Positions 25,584 to 33,897 are shown, numbered from the stretch's first letter. The stretch is DNA of 64,000 nucleotides from Ignavibacteriota bacterium (GCA_003327435.1 QOQV01000001.1:62001-126000); one strand, 5' to 3'. Notes: generated from the letters alone by a model not told the origin. Numbers and translations: made by a program.

Positions 25584-28013
25584 TTATTTTCTTAAAGTTG
25601 CATTATATTTTTCATTCATTACTTTAATTATATTCTCAACAACCTGTGTCACTTCTTCATCAGTCAGGGTTTTTTCTTCCGACTGGAATTGAAGCGTGAA
25701 AGCACAACTTTTTTTATCTGGTGCAATTCTTTCACCTGTGTAAACATCAAACAAATTTATATCTTTCAACAATTCACCAGCACTAAGTTTAATCGTCTCA
25801 AGCAATTTCTCAACTGAGATTCCTTTGTCAACTATAAAAGCAAGATCCCTTATAACCATTGGATATAAGGGCAAAGGAACATATTTTCGCTTATAATTTA
25901 CAAAACTTTTTAATATATCCAAATTTATATCACTCACATATACATCTTGTTCAATATCAAAAAGTTCTAATATTTCCTTCTTAACTTTTCCAATATATCC
26001 AATTTCAACATTTTGATACATAATATTTAAATTCATTTCAGTTAAAGTTCTATCAATAGTATATGAAATAAATTTATATTTGTCAAGTGAGAGCATCACA
26101 AACAGGTCCTCAACCTCACCTTTTAAATCAAAAATATCACTTTCCCGTTCATCCCGCGACCAGTGAGGGCATTCAGAAATGCCTGTTTTAGCCAGTATTA
26201 TTCGTTTTTCCTCCCTATAATTTGGAGTTGTATAAGGTCCTCTTGGAACTGAAGAATCCTTAAAATACACTTTTCCAATTTCGAATAAATTCAAGTTTTT
26301 CGATTGATGATATATATTATTTTTGATTACACTTAAAATTGATGGGAGCATCGATGTACGCATCGTAGCCATATCCCGACTTATGGGATTGAGTATTTCA
26401 ACATATTCATCTTTTGATAAACTTGCCATTTCCTTACTCAATAAACTATTTGTTATAATTTCATCATAACCACGACCAAAAAAGTAATTTTTGATTTCAT
26501 CCTCAAAATCCCTAAAATTAGCTTGTTCAGAGAACAATATCGGCGAGCGCATCTTGATTTCAATATTATCATATCCATATAACCTGGCAATCTCTTCAAT
26601 CAAATCAATATCTCTTTCGAGATCCGGTCTAAATGTCGGAACCTCAAACCACAACCCTATCTTGTTTCTTTTTAAGAATTTTATATCAATTTTTTGAAGT
26701 AAATTTTTAATCGGATAGTAGGTTAAATTAGTTCCTAATGTCCTATTTACTTTTTGTGTGTTTAAAAATATCTTTTTGGGTTGAATTGGTTTTGGATATA
26801 TATCAATATAACCCAATAAAACTTTCGCATTTGTTAGTCGTTGTATAAGCTCAGCTGCACGGTTGATTGCATATTTAGTAATATTTGGATCAGCTCCTCT
26901 TTCAAATCTCTGTGAGGCATCTGTCGATAATCCAAGTAATTTTGAAGTTCTTCTAATACTTTGTGGCAAAAAATATGCACTTTCCAATAAAATATTTTTT
27001 GTTGTCTCAGTAATTTCGGAATTTACACCTCCCATAACACCAGCTATAGCCACTGGTTTTTCATCATCACATATCAGAAGTATTCCCTCTTTCAGTTCTC
27101 TACCTTTACCATCGAGTGTAACGAAATGTTCACCATCTTTAGCAGTACGAACTTTAATGGTGTTATTTTTTAATCTATCATAATCAAATGCATGAAGTGG
27201 ATGGCCTATCTCCATTAATACATAGTTAGTTACATCAACAATATTATTGATTGGTCGAATACCAACAGCGTTCAAATAATTTTGTAACCATTGTGGAGAT
27301 GGTTCAACTTTTACATTTCTTAGAACTCTTGCAGTGTATCGAGGACATTTATCTATATCATCGATGTATACTTTTGCTGCAAAAGTGACTAATTCTTTTG
27401 ATTCTTTAATCTTTATCTTTGGTTTTTTGAGTTTTACATGAAAAATAGCAGCAATTTCTCTAGCAATTCCCAAATGACTTAAACAATCCGGTCTATTTGG
27501 TGTAATACCAATTTCGAATACCACATCGTTTAGTCCAAGATAGTCACTTAATTTAGTTCCCGCTTTAAGTTTCTCATCTTTTAGTATCAAAATTCCTGAT
27601 TTATCTTCACCCAAATCAAGTTCGTATTCAGAACAAATCATTCCATTCGACTCGATTCCCCTAATGTTTGCTCTTTTCAAGGTAAAGGGTTTAGAATCGG
27701 TATCATGCTGGTTTCTTGGAATTGTTGCTCCGACTAATCCCACCACAACTAACTTATTTTCTGCAACATTTGGTGCTCCACAAACAATATCAATAATTTC
27801 AGAACCTATATCAACTTTGCAGACAGTTAACTTGTCAGCATTTGGGTGCTTATCAACCTTGAGAATTTTTCCAACAAGAAATTTATCATATTTCTTTCCC
27901 AGATAATCTATACTTTCCACTTCCAAACCCACGTTTGTGAGTTTTTCAGCCAGTACTTCCGGGGAAACGTCAATATTCACATAATTTTTAAGCCAATTTA
28001 ATGAAATTCTCAT
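25584..28013 (-). CDS. pheT: Phenylalanine--tRNA ligase beta subunit
   Basis: PheT forms the alpha2-beta2 synthetase with PheS and carries tRNA binding and editing. The 809-residue protein starts MRISLNWLKNYVNIDVSPE. It has the EMAP/OB domain (about 38-150, KVDKHPNADKLTVCKVDIG), the B3/4 editing region with HPLHAFDYDRL (about 272-282), GVMGGVNSEIT, the B5 domain and a C-terminal ferredoxin-fold anticodon-binding domain (about 715-809, YPMVIRDLAFIVD). It follows pheS by 7 bp and is of usual length. Confidence 0.97.
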   Translation of the reverse strand: MRISLNWLKNYVNIDVSPEVLAEKLTNVGLEVESIDYLGKKYDKFLVGKILKVDKHPNADKLTVCKVDIGSEIIDIVCGAPNVAENKLVVVGLVGATIPRNQHDTDSKPFTLKRANIRGIESNGMICSEYELDLGEDKSGILILKDEKLKAGTKLSDYLGLNDVVFEIGITPNRPDCLSHLGIAREIAAIFHVKLKKPKIKIKESKELVTFAAKVYIDDIDKCPRYTARVLRNVKVEPSPQWLQNYLNAVGIRPINNIVDVTNYVLMEIGHPLHAFDYDRLKNNTIKVRTAKDGEHFVTLDGKGRELKEGILLICDDEKPVAIAGVMGGVNSEITETTKNILLESAYFLPQSIRRTSKLLGLSTDASQRFERGADPNITKYAINRAAELIQRLTNAKVLLGYIDIYPKPIQPKKIFLNTQKVNRTLGTNLTYYPIKNLLQKIDIKFLKRNKIGLWFEVPTFRPDLERDIDLIEEIARLYGYDNIEIKMRSPILFSEQANFRDFEDEIKNYFFGRGYDEIITNSLLSKEMASLSKDEYVEILNPISRDMATMRTSMLPSILSVIKNNIYHQSKNLNLFEIGKVYFKDSSVPRGPYTTPNYREEKRIILAKTGISECPHWSRDERESDIFDLKGEVEDLFVMLSLDKYKFISYTIDRTLTEMNLNIMYQNVEIGYIGKVKKEILELFDIEQDVYVSDINLDILKSFVNYKRKYVPLPLYPMVIRDLAFIVDKGISVEKLLETIKLSAGELLKDINLFDVYTGERIAPDKKSCAFTLQFQSEEKTLTDEEVTQVVENIIKVMNEKYNATLRK

Positions 28014-28020
28014 ATCAATC

Positions 28021-29031
28021 TTAAAATTGTTTTAAAAATCTTATGTCATTATCAAAGAGTAATCTTATGTCATCAATACCATATCTCAACATCGTAATTC
28101 TTTCGATTCCCATACCAAATGCATAACCTGTATATTTTTCAGCATCATAGTTTACATATTTATAAACATTTGGATCAACCATACCACAACCTAAAATTTC
28201 GAGCCAGCCAGTTTGTTTGCATACTCTACAACCTTTTCCATTACATAAGAAGCAAGTTATATCCATTTCGGCACTTGGTTCTGTAAATGGGAAAAAACTT
28301 GGACGAAATCTATATTTCAGATTACTACCAAAAAATTGCTTAGCAAAGGCAACCAGTGTACCCTTCAATTCGCTGAATGTGACACCTTCATCAACATATA
28401 AACCTTCAACTTGATGGAACAGGCAATAACTTCGAGCACTGATTGCTTCATTCCGATAAACTCTACCAGGAATTATAACTCGTACTGGTGGAGTTGTTCT
28501 TTCCATTACTCTGATCTGAACTGGTGATGTGTGAGTTCTGAGCAAAATTTTATCAGATATAAAAAATGTATCTTGCATATCCCGTGCCGGGTGTTCTGGT
28601 GGGAAATTTAAAGCTTCAAAATTATAATAATCTTCTTCGATTTCTGGACCATCGGCAATATCAAATCCCATTTTTTGAAAAATAAATTTAATCTCTTTTA
28701 GAGTTTTTGTTAGTGGATGGAGTGATCCTACCCATCTTCTTCGACCGGGCAAAGTTAGATCAATCTGTTCGGTTATTATATTTGATAAATTTTCAATTTC
28801 CTGTTTTTTATTATCAAAAACTTGCTGACAATATATTTTGAGTTCGTTGATTGCTTTACCAACTGAAGGTCGATCATCCTGTGGGATTGATTTAATTAAA
28901 TCATATAATTCAGATATAATTCCCTTTCTTGATAAATATTTTACTCTAAAGTTTTCTAAGTCGTTGGAGTTTTTAATGTTAACAATATCTTGTTCGATTT
29001 GATGTTTAATTTCATTAATTTTTTCTAACAT
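28021..29031 (-). CDS. pheS: Phenylalanine--tRNA ligase alpha subunit
   Basis: PheS is the catalytic subunit that activates phenylalanine. The 336-residue protein has an N-terminal coiled coil (about 1-85). The class II core follows, with PGRRRWVGSLHPLTKTL, FGFEPADGPEIE-like MGFDIADGPEIEEDYYNFEALN (written in parts: MGFDIADGPEIE, DYYNFEALN), HPARDMQDTF, RTHTSPVQIR and a C-terminal GFAFGMGIER-like YAFGMGIERI. A terminator hairpin lies in the 67 bp between rplT and this gene, so expression may depend on read-through or on an unseen promoter. Confidence 0.97.
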   Translation of the reverse strand: MLEKINEIKHQIEQDIVNIKNSNDLENFRVKYLSRKGIISELYDLIKSIPQDDRPSVGKAINELKIYCQQVFDNKKQEIENLSNIITEQIDLTLPGRRRWVGSLHPLTKTLKEIKFIFQKMGFDIADGPEIEEDYYNFEALNFPPEHPARDMQDTFFISDKILLRTHTSPVQIRVMERTTPPVRVIIPGRVYRNEAISARSYCLFHQVEGLYVDEGVTFSELKGTLVAFAKQFFGSNLKYRFRPSFFPFTEPSAEMDITCFLCNGKGCRVCKQTGWLEILGCGMVDPNVYKYVNYDAEKYTGYAFGMGIERITMLRYGIDDIRLLFDNDIRFLKQF

Positions 29032-29041
29032 ATTAACTCCT

Positions 29042-29092
29042 TAAATAAAAAAATTCCCACTTTTACTTTGGGAAGAAGGTAAAAGTGGGAAT
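29042..29092 (-). terminator. Strong intrinsic terminator between rplT and pheS
   Basis: On the minus strand a perfect 14 bp stem ATTCCCACTTTTAC / GTAAAAGTGGGAAT (29092-29079 with 29066-29053) with a 12-base loop is followed by TTTTTTTATTTA. It begins only a few bases after the rplT stop and ends just ahead of the pheS ATG. No leader peptide fits in the gap. It may end the thrS-rplT transcript or act as a control point for pheST. Confidence 0.85.
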
Positions 29093-29098
29093 ATAACA

Positions 29099-29446
29099 TT
29101 AGGCATTAACATATTTTACGATTTCCGAGAAAGCATCTGGATTATTTGCTGCAATATCAGCTAGTACTTTGCGGTTTATATCAATGTTTTTCTTTCTCAT
29201 TGCATCGATTAATCTGGAATAAGTGGTACCGTTTAATCTTGCTGCAGCATTAATTCGTGCAATCCAGAGCTGTCGGAATTCTCTTTTCTTAAGTCTACGA
29301 TCTCGATATGCATGTTGCAGTGCTTTTTCAACATGATGTTTTGCAATCGTAAGGACTTTACTTCTTGCACCCCAGTAGCCTTTCGCTTGAGCCAGCAGGC
29401 GTTTGCGACGGCGGTGGGAGGCAACTTTATTCTGCGATCTGGGCAT
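29099..29446 (-). CDS. rplT: 50S ribosomal protein L20
   Basis: L20 is an early assembly protein of the large subunit. The 115-residue protein is standard in length and sequence: [29 protein letters not shown]-type N-terminus (seen as [20 protein letters not shown]), [20 protein letters not shown] and a C-terminal [19 protein letters not shown]. It is the last gene before the 29042-29092 terminator and follows rpmI by 26 bp. Confidence 0.98.
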   Translation of the reverse strand: MPRSQNKVASHRRRKRLLAQAKGYWGARSKVLTIAKHHVEKALQHAYRDRRLKKREFRQLWIARINAAARLNGTTYSRLIDAMRKKNIDINRKVLADIAANNPDAFSEIVKYVNA

Positions 29447-29472
29447 AGTTGCTCTTTTCTCCTTTCTTTACT

Positions 29473-29667
29473 TTAAATTTGAAGTATCATTTTAATTCTT
29501 TTTTCGTCTGATTTAGCAACAAGAGTAGATTGACGAAGTTTTCGCTTTCGTTTCCGACTCTTAGATGTTAAAATATGACTTTTATATGCTTTGTGTCTTT
29601 TAATTTTACCTGAAGCAGTAATTTTAAAACGTTTCTTCGCTCCAGAATCAGATTTCATCTTCGGCAT
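29473..29667 (-). CDS. rpmI: 50S ribosomal protein L35
   Basis: L35 is a small basic large-subunit protein. The 64-residue sequence has the family start [20 protein letters not shown], then [20 protein letters not shown] and [19 protein letters not shown]. It lies 12 bp downstream of infC and 26 bp upstream of rplT, in the conserved infC-rpmI-rplT order. Confidence 0.97.
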   Translation of the reverse strand: MPKMKSDSGAKKRFKITASGKIKRHKAYKSHILTSKSRKRKRKLRQSTLVAKSDEKRIKMILQI

Positions 29668-29679
29668 ATTATATCCTTT

Positions 29680-30240
29680 TTATTTTTCTTGATCTTTAAT
29701 TTTATTTGTAGTTTTTTTCTTAGAACTTTTATCAGCACTTAAAATCATTGACATCCATTTACCTTCCATTTTAGGTGGTTGTTCAACTTTAGCGATATCC
29801 GACAATGATTCTGCTAACTTTTTTAATAATTCTTCCCCCTGTTCTTTATATGTAATTTCTCTACCTTTGAATATCACAGTTGCCTTAACTTTATTGCCAG
29901 CTTCTATGAAAGCACGAGCATGTCGAGCTTTAAATTCATAATCGTGAACATCGGTGTTAGGATGGAATCTAATTTCCTTTAAAACTACAACCTGTTGATG
30001 TTTACGCTGAAGTTTCTCCTTTTTTGTTAATTCATATTTGTATTTACCTAAATTCATCAACTTGCAAACAGGAGGATTTGCATTTGGAACAATTTCGATC
30101 AAATCCAAACCTCTTTCATTTGCATATTTCATTCCTTCCTGGGGCGACATAATTCCAAGTTGTTGTCCATTTTCATCAATAAGACGAATTTTTGGAACTT
30201 TTATTTGTTCATTAACTCTTGGGTTCTGTTGATCTTTAAT
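29680..30240 (-). CDS. infC: Translation initiation factor IF-3, starting at an AUU codon
   Basis: IF-3 keeps ribosomal subunits apart and checks start codons. The usual N-terminal domain is recovered only if translation begins at ATT at 30240. From there the frame reads KDQQNPRVNEQIKVPKIRLI and continues into QQLGIMSPQEGMKYANERGL, giving 186 residues. AGGAG lies 8 bases ahead of this ATT, while the first ATG, at 30150, would cut off about 30 conserved residues. AUU starts on infC are known to let IF-3 repress its own synthesis. The C-terminal domain has KEIRFHPNTDVHDYEFK and ends with a Lys-rich tail. It starts 10 bp after thrS. Confidence 0.95.
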   Translation of the reverse strand: MKDQQNPRVNEQIKVPKIRLIDENGQQLGIMSPQEGMKYANERGLDLIEIVPNANPPVCKLMNLGKYKYELTKKEKLQRKHQQVVVLKEIRFHPNTDVHDYEFKARHARAFIEAGNKVKATVIFKGREITYKEQGEELLKKLAESLSDIAKVEQPPKMEGKWMSMILSADKSSKKKTTNKIKDQEK

Positions 30241-30250
30241 AGTTACTCTC

Positions 30251-32191
30251 CTAATTTGTTATTAGTTTCTGTTTGATTTCTGTTTGAATATTTGATAAAA
30301 ATTCATTAATAGAAAAACTTCCCAAATCACCCTTTCTATGACGGCGTACTGAAATTGTTCCATTACTTTTTTCTTTTTCCCCTAAAATTATCATATATGG
30401 TGTTTTCTTTGTTTCCCAATCACGTATTTTATAATTAACTTTTTCGTTTCTGTTATCCAATTCTACTCTAATATTAGACTCCTTTAAGATGTCGTATACT
30501 TTCATAGCATAATCATATTGAGAATCTGTGATTGGGATTACTACAACCTGCAGTGGGGATAACCATAATGGAAATTCTCCAGCATAATGCTCGATCAATA
30601 CTCCAATAAACCTTTCAAGACTTCCAAATGGTGCTCGGTGAATAACAACAGGACTATGCTTTTGTCCATCACTACCTACATATTCAAGATTAAATCTTTC
30701 AGGCATTACATAATCGATTTGAACTGTACCAAGTTGCCAGTTGCGGCCAAGTGCATCTTTCACAATAAAATCTATTTTAGGACCATAGAAAGCTGCTTCC
30801 CCTTTAGCAATCTTATAATCTAATTTCATCTCGTTTGCAACTTCAAGAATTTCTCTCTCTGCTCTTTCCCAGAGTTGATCAGCTCCACCATATTTTTCCT
30901 TATTCATTGGATCTCTAAAAGATAATCTTGTGGTGAAATTTTTAAACCCTAATGTATTGAAAACAAGTTGAATTAAATCAATAACACCGCAAACTTCTTC
31001 TTTAAGTTGATCTTCACGAACGAACATATGCGAATCGTCAACAGTAAAACTTCTAACGCGTGTCAAGCCATTCAGTTCACCTGATTGTTCGTATCTATAA
31101 ACTGTTCCAAATTCTGCCAATCTAATCGGCAAATCACGATAGCTATGAGGTTTTGAAGCATATATTTGAAAGTGATGAGGGCAATTCATAGGTTTTAACA
31201 AATACTCTTCATCTTCAACTTTTATTGGGCTAAATTGACTATCTTTATAATATGGATAGTGTCCACTTGTTTTATATAAATTTATGTTACCTATGTGTGG
31301 GGTTACAACAGGGAGATAACCTCTTTTTTTCTGTTCTTCTTTTAGGAAGTTTTCCAATGTTTCTCGTATAACAGTTCCTTTTGGTAACCAGATCGGAAGA
31401 CCTTGACCTACTTTTGGAGTCAAGAGAAAAATTTCCAATTCAGTACCCAACTTTCTATGGTCACGTTTTTTAGCTTCTTCTAACTGAAAAAGGAATTGCT
31501 CTAATTCTGATTTTGTTGGAAATGTTATTCCATAAATTCTCTGTAGCATTTTATTTTTTTCGCTACCACGCCAATAAGCACCTGCAACATTTAAGAGCTT
31601 TATGTATTTTATTCTTCCTGTTGATGGTATATGTGGACCATAACAAAGGTCTGTGAATTTACCTACATGATAGAGTGAAATTTTCTCATTTTTAAATTCT
31701 TCAAGTAGCTCTAATTTATAATTATCACCTTTTTGTAAGAAAAAATTATAAGCATCCTGCCATGACTTTTCTTCTCTAATGAATGGAAAATCCTGTTTCA
31801 CATATTCATACATTTTTTCCTCGATACGAGTTAAATCATCGTTACTCAATTTATGTTCATCAATATCTATGTCGTAATAAAAGCCGTTTTCAATTGGAGG
31901 TCCGATGCCAAATTTTGTTCCGGGAAATAATTCCTCAATAGCGTAAGCCATTAGATGAGCAGAACTGTGCCAGTAGGTATATTTACCTCCATCGTCAGTC
32001 CATTTAAGAATTTTAATATTTGCGTCGGAAGTAATTGGCCTTGATAGGTCGTATATTTCACCATTAACTTCAATAGCAAGTGCATCTTTAGCTAAGTTAT
32101 GACTGATTTGTTCAGCGATTTCATAACCTGTAATACCTGAATCAAATTCCTTGACGCTATTATCTGGAAATGTTATTTTAATTTTACTCAT
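30251..32191 (-). CDS. thrS: Threonine--tRNA ligase
   Basis: ThrS charges tRNA-Thr and edits Ser-tRNA-Thr. The 646-residue protein has all domains: TGS (about 1-62, ITFPDNSVKEFDSGITGYE), editing domain with the zinc-like HSSAHLMAYAIEE (about 75-87), class II core with KPMNCPHHFQIY (about 336-347), YRDLPIRLAEFGTVYRYE and the C-terminal HRAPFGSLERFIG. The anticodon-binding domain follows (about 545-646). The tRNA-Val gene ends 40 bp upstream on the same strand with no terminator or T-box seen between, so tRNA and thrS transcripts may be joined. Confidence 0.98.
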   Translation of the reverse strand: MSKIKITFPDNSVKEFDSGITGYEIAEQISHNLAKDALAIEVNGEIYDLSRPITSDANIKILKWTDDGGKYTYWHSSAHLMAYAIEELFPGTKFGIGPPIENGFYYDIDIDEHKLSNDDLTRIEEKMYEYVKQDFPFIREEKSWQDAYNFFLQKGDNYKLELLEEFKNEKISLYHVGKFTDLCYGPHIPSTGRIKYIKLLNVAGAYWRGSEKNKMLQRIYGITFPTKSELEQFLFQLEEAKKRDHRKLGTELEIFLLTPKVGQGLPIWLPKGTVIRETLENFLKEEQKKRGYLPVVTPHIGNINLYKTSGHYPYYKDSQFSPIKVEDEEYLLKPMNCPHHFQIYASKPHSYRDLPIRLAEFGTVYRYEQSGELNGLTRVRSFTVDDSHMFVREDQLKEEVCGVIDLIQLVFNTLGFKNFTTRLSFRDPMNKEKYGGADQLWERAEREILEVANEMKLDYKIAKGEAAFYGPKIDFIVKDALGRNWQLGTVQIDYVMPERFNLEYVGSDGQKHSPVVIHRAPFGSLERFIGVLIEHYAGEFPLWLSPLQVVVIPITDSQYDYAMKVYDILKESNIRVELDNRNEKVNYKIRDWETKKTPYMIILGEKEKSNGTISVRRHRKGDLGSFSINEFLSNIQTEIKQKLITN

Positions 32192-32231
32192 TCAATAAAT
32201 ATTAACTGATTAAAATTGGTTTAAAAGTGTG

Positions 32232-32305
<74 letters not shown>

Positions 32306-32312
32306 AAGTTAG

Positions 32313-32398
32313 TGCCGGGGATCGGAATCGAACCGACACGGACCTTGCGGTCCACAGGATTTTAAGTCCTGTGCGTCTACCAGTTCCGCCACCCCGGC
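32313..32398 (-). tRNA. tRNA-Leu (TAA)
   Basis: This 86-base tRNA has acceptor GCCGGGG / CCCCGGC, discriminator A and the long variable arm (TGGACCGCAAGGTCCG) of class II tRNAs. The anticodon arm CAGGA-CTTAAAA-TCCTG gives TAA. The 3' CCA is not encoded. Seven bases separate it from tRNA-Val. Confidence 0.95.
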
Positions 32399-32408
32399 AC
32401 TTTTATTG

Positions 32409-32480
32409 AGGCGCCGGGCGGATTCGAACCGCCGAATAAAGGTTTTGCAGACCTCTCCCTTACCACTTGGGTACAGCGCC
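32409..32480 (-). tRNA. tRNA-Cys (GCA)
   Basis: The acceptor GGCGCTG / CGGCGCC contains one G-U pair and the discriminator is T, as expected for Cys. The anticodon arm AGGT-CTGCAAA-ACCT gives GCA. The 3' CCA is not encoded. It lies downstream of the structured spacer that follows tRNA-Gly. Confidence 0.95.
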
Positions 32481-32602
32481 ATATTTCAACCTCAAATAAA
32501 AGCCCCGCCACCTGGTGGGATTGGGGGCGGCGGGGTAACTTTTCTTGGAGGTCAATTAAATCGATCGCTTTGAGCGACCAAGGTTGCATTCTCGCAACCT
32601 CG
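32481..32602 (-). other. G+C-rich structured spacer between tRNA-Gly and tRNA-Cys
   Basis: Read on the minus strand, the 122 bases hold three hairpins in a row. The first is GGTTGC-GAGAAT-GCAACC (32599-32582), directly after tRNA-Gly. The second is GGTCGCT-CAA-AGCGATC (32579-32563). The third is a long CCCCGCC / GGCGGGG hairpin ending in TTTTATTT. It is much richer in G+C than other spacers here. It could be a small RNA with its own terminator or only processing structure between tRNAs. Confidence 0.5.
32492..32535 (-). terminator. Terminator-like hairpin after tRNA-Gly
   Basis: On the minus strand the stem CCCCGCC (32535-32529) / GGCGGGG (32509-32503) is followed by CTTTTATTT. The loop is long (19 bases), and the inner bases can partly pair. 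It stands between tRNA-Gly and tRNA-Cys, so it may end a short transcript or be read through. Confidence 0.5.
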
Positions 32603-32675
32603 AGCGGGAAACGGGATTCGAACCCGCGACATTCACCTTGGCAAGGTGACGCTCTACCAACTGAGCTATTCCCGC
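32603..32675 (-). tRNA. tRNA-Gly (GCC)
   Basis: The acceptor is GCGGGAA / TTCCCGC with discriminator T, usual for bacterial tRNA-Gly. The anticodon arm TCACC-TTGCCAA-GGTGA gives GCC, and the T arm has GGTTCGAATCC. The 3' CCA is not encoded. It is the first gene of the tRNA group, about 12 bases after a promoter-like element. Confidence 0.95.
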
Positions 32676-32686
32676 ATTTTTCTGTC

Positions 32687-32718
32687 CTAATATACAAAAC
32701 TTATAAACTTATTGCAAA
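32687..32718 (-). promoter_or_regulatory. Bacteroidetes-type promoter of the tRNA cluster
   Basis: On the minus strand TTTG (32718-32715) is followed after 20 bases by TATATTAG (32694-32687). This matches TTTG-N19-21-TAnnTTTG at all but one position. Transcription would begin about 5 bases before tRNA-Gly. Confidence 0.6.
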
Positions 32719-32782
32719 TATTTACGATATAATATATCTTATTTAATTTTAAAAAACAAAAATCCATCAGTCAAATATACTC

Positions 32783-33280
32783 CTATATCAAATCAATATA
32801 TGATTCCCTGTAAATCTTTTTAATATGTGGTAAAAAAAGTTCTTGTAAAGAATTTACAAAATCGTCAGATTTTTCATCTCCTGGTTCTTTTATATACTCA
32901 AATTCTAGAAATTGACCCAAATTAGCCACTTCATCTATATGAATTCTGCAATTATTCAACATATAAACTTCTCTGATCTTCCTAACCACCCCTTTAACAC
33001 CTAATGAATTTTTTAGAATATCTTTCAACTTTTCCACATCAGATATCTCACAAATCTGATATTCACTCAATCTAAATTTTTTCGTCTCATCCCTATTATA
33101 GTATATCAATTGATAGATGGAATCGTTGATCTCTCTAATTTTTAATCTTCCATACTTTATGTAAAAGTAAGTATCGGCTTGTTTTATGGTCTCAATATAT
33201 TTCGCACCAATGCGATTTAAAATATTTTTTATATCTTCACATGAATTAATACTTGCTTTAAACTCTAAGTTGGTTGGCAT
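32783..33280 (-). CDS. CYTH-domain protein, class IV adenylate cyclase-like
   Basis: This 165-residue protein fits the CYTH fold. It starts MPTNLEFKASINS, with the acidic/basic strand N-L-E-F-K where others have ExExK. Then come RLKIREINDSIYQLIYYNRDE (in parts, GRLKIREIND and YQLIYYNRDE) and, near the end, RIHIDEVANLGQFLEFEY, which supplies the metal-binding Asp and Glu. Family members are class IV adenylate cyclases or enzymes acting on triphosphate-containing substrates. Which one applies here is not clear from sequence. It lies 2 bp after greA, so they are probably co-transcribed. Confidence 0.8.
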   Translation of the reverse strand: MPTNLEFKASINSCEDIKNILNRIGAKYIETIKQADTYFYIKYGRLKIREINDSIYQLIYYNRDETKKFRLSEYQICEISDVEKLKDILKNSLGVKGVVRKIREVYMLNNCRIHIDEVANLGQFLEFEYIKEPGDEKSDDFVNSLQELFLPHIKKIYRESYIDLI

Positions 33281-33282
33281 AA

Positions 33283-33768
33283 TTATCTTGAAATATCAAG
33301 AATTTCATATTCCAGAAATCCTGCTGGTACTTTAATCTGAACAACATCACCTATTTTTTTCCCCAATAATCCTTTTCCAATTGGTGAAGTAATAGAAATT
33401 TTATTTTCCTCATAATTTGCTTCTTCTGGAGATACAAGAATATAAGTCACTTCCTCGTTATTTTTCTTATTCTTAAGTTTCACTTTTGATAAAATATAAA
33501 TTTTATCGTTTGGTAATTCATTACTTTCGATAATTCGTGCACGAGCAAGTGTGTCTTCAATTTTTTTTATCTTAAGTTCAAGATGTTCTTGTGCTTCTTT
33601 AGCAGCATCATACTCTGCATTTTCACTGAGATCTCCGTATCCTCTTGCTTCGGCAATTTTAGCTGCAATTTCAGAACGGCCCTTTATTTTTAATTGGCGA
33701 AGTTCATTCTCAAGTTCAATGATTCTTTCTTTTGTTAAGTATACTACGTCGTTTTTCTTATTATTCAT
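33283..33768 (-). CDS. greA: Transcription elongation factor GreA
   Basis: GreA rescues backtracked RNA polymerase by stimulating transcript cleavage. The 161-residue protein has the N-terminal coiled coil with the tip acids in GDLSENAEYDAAKEAQ (about 45-60; D46, E49). The C-terminal FKBP-like domain has EANYEENKISITSPIGKGLLGKKIGD in two parts (KISITSPIGKGLLG). Length is normal. A 17 bp hairpin stands 37 bases upstream, possibly inside its own leader. Confidence 0.95.
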   Translation of the reverse strand: MNNKKNDVVYLTKERIIELENELRQLKIKGRSEIAAKIAEARGYGDLSENAEYDAAKEAQEHLELKIKKIEDTLARARIIESNELPNDKIYILSKVKLKNKKNNEEVTYILVSPEEANYEENKISITSPIGKGLLGKKIGDVVQIKVPAGFLEYEILDISR

Positions 33769-33804
33769 ATTTTACCAATCATTATATTTGTTATTACTAA
33801 AAAT

Positions 33805-33850
33805 AAAAATATATAACCGCACTTTTTGAAAAATGCGGTTATATATTTTT
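33805..33850. terminator. Bidirectional terminator hairpin between ribBA and greA
   Basis: A perfect 17 bp stem joins AAAAATATATAACCGCA (33805-33821) and TGCGGTTATATATTTTT (33834-33850) with a 12-base loop. Because the outer pairs are A-T, a T run follows the stem on both strands. It should end the tgt-yajC-ribBA transcript, and may also lie in the greA leader. Confidence 0.85.
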
Positions 33851-33857
33851 ATTGACT

Positions 33858-33889
33858 TAAATTTAATACTTTATTATTTAAAAATCAAA
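33858..33889 (-). promoter_or_regulatory. Possible greA promoter just ahead of the terminator hairpin
   Basis: On the minus strand TTTG (33889-33886), 20 bases, then TAAATTTA (33865-33858) fit the Bacteroidetes promoter pattern. The implied transcript would start near 33851, at the foot of the hairpin. The stretch is very A+T-rich, so chance is a serious alternative. Confidence 0.35.
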
Positions 33890-33897
33890 ATTTGATG

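Noticed and set aside
28900-32231. Search for T-box leaders ahead of pheS and thrS
   Set aside because: The gaps (67 bp and 40 bp) are too short, and no AGGGUGGNACCGCG-like T-box sequence is present.
32377-32697. 106-codon open frame over the tRNA-Cys and tRNA-Gly genes
   Set aside because: It is read through two well-folded tRNA genes and the spacer on the same strand, and its sequence is that of translated tRNAs.
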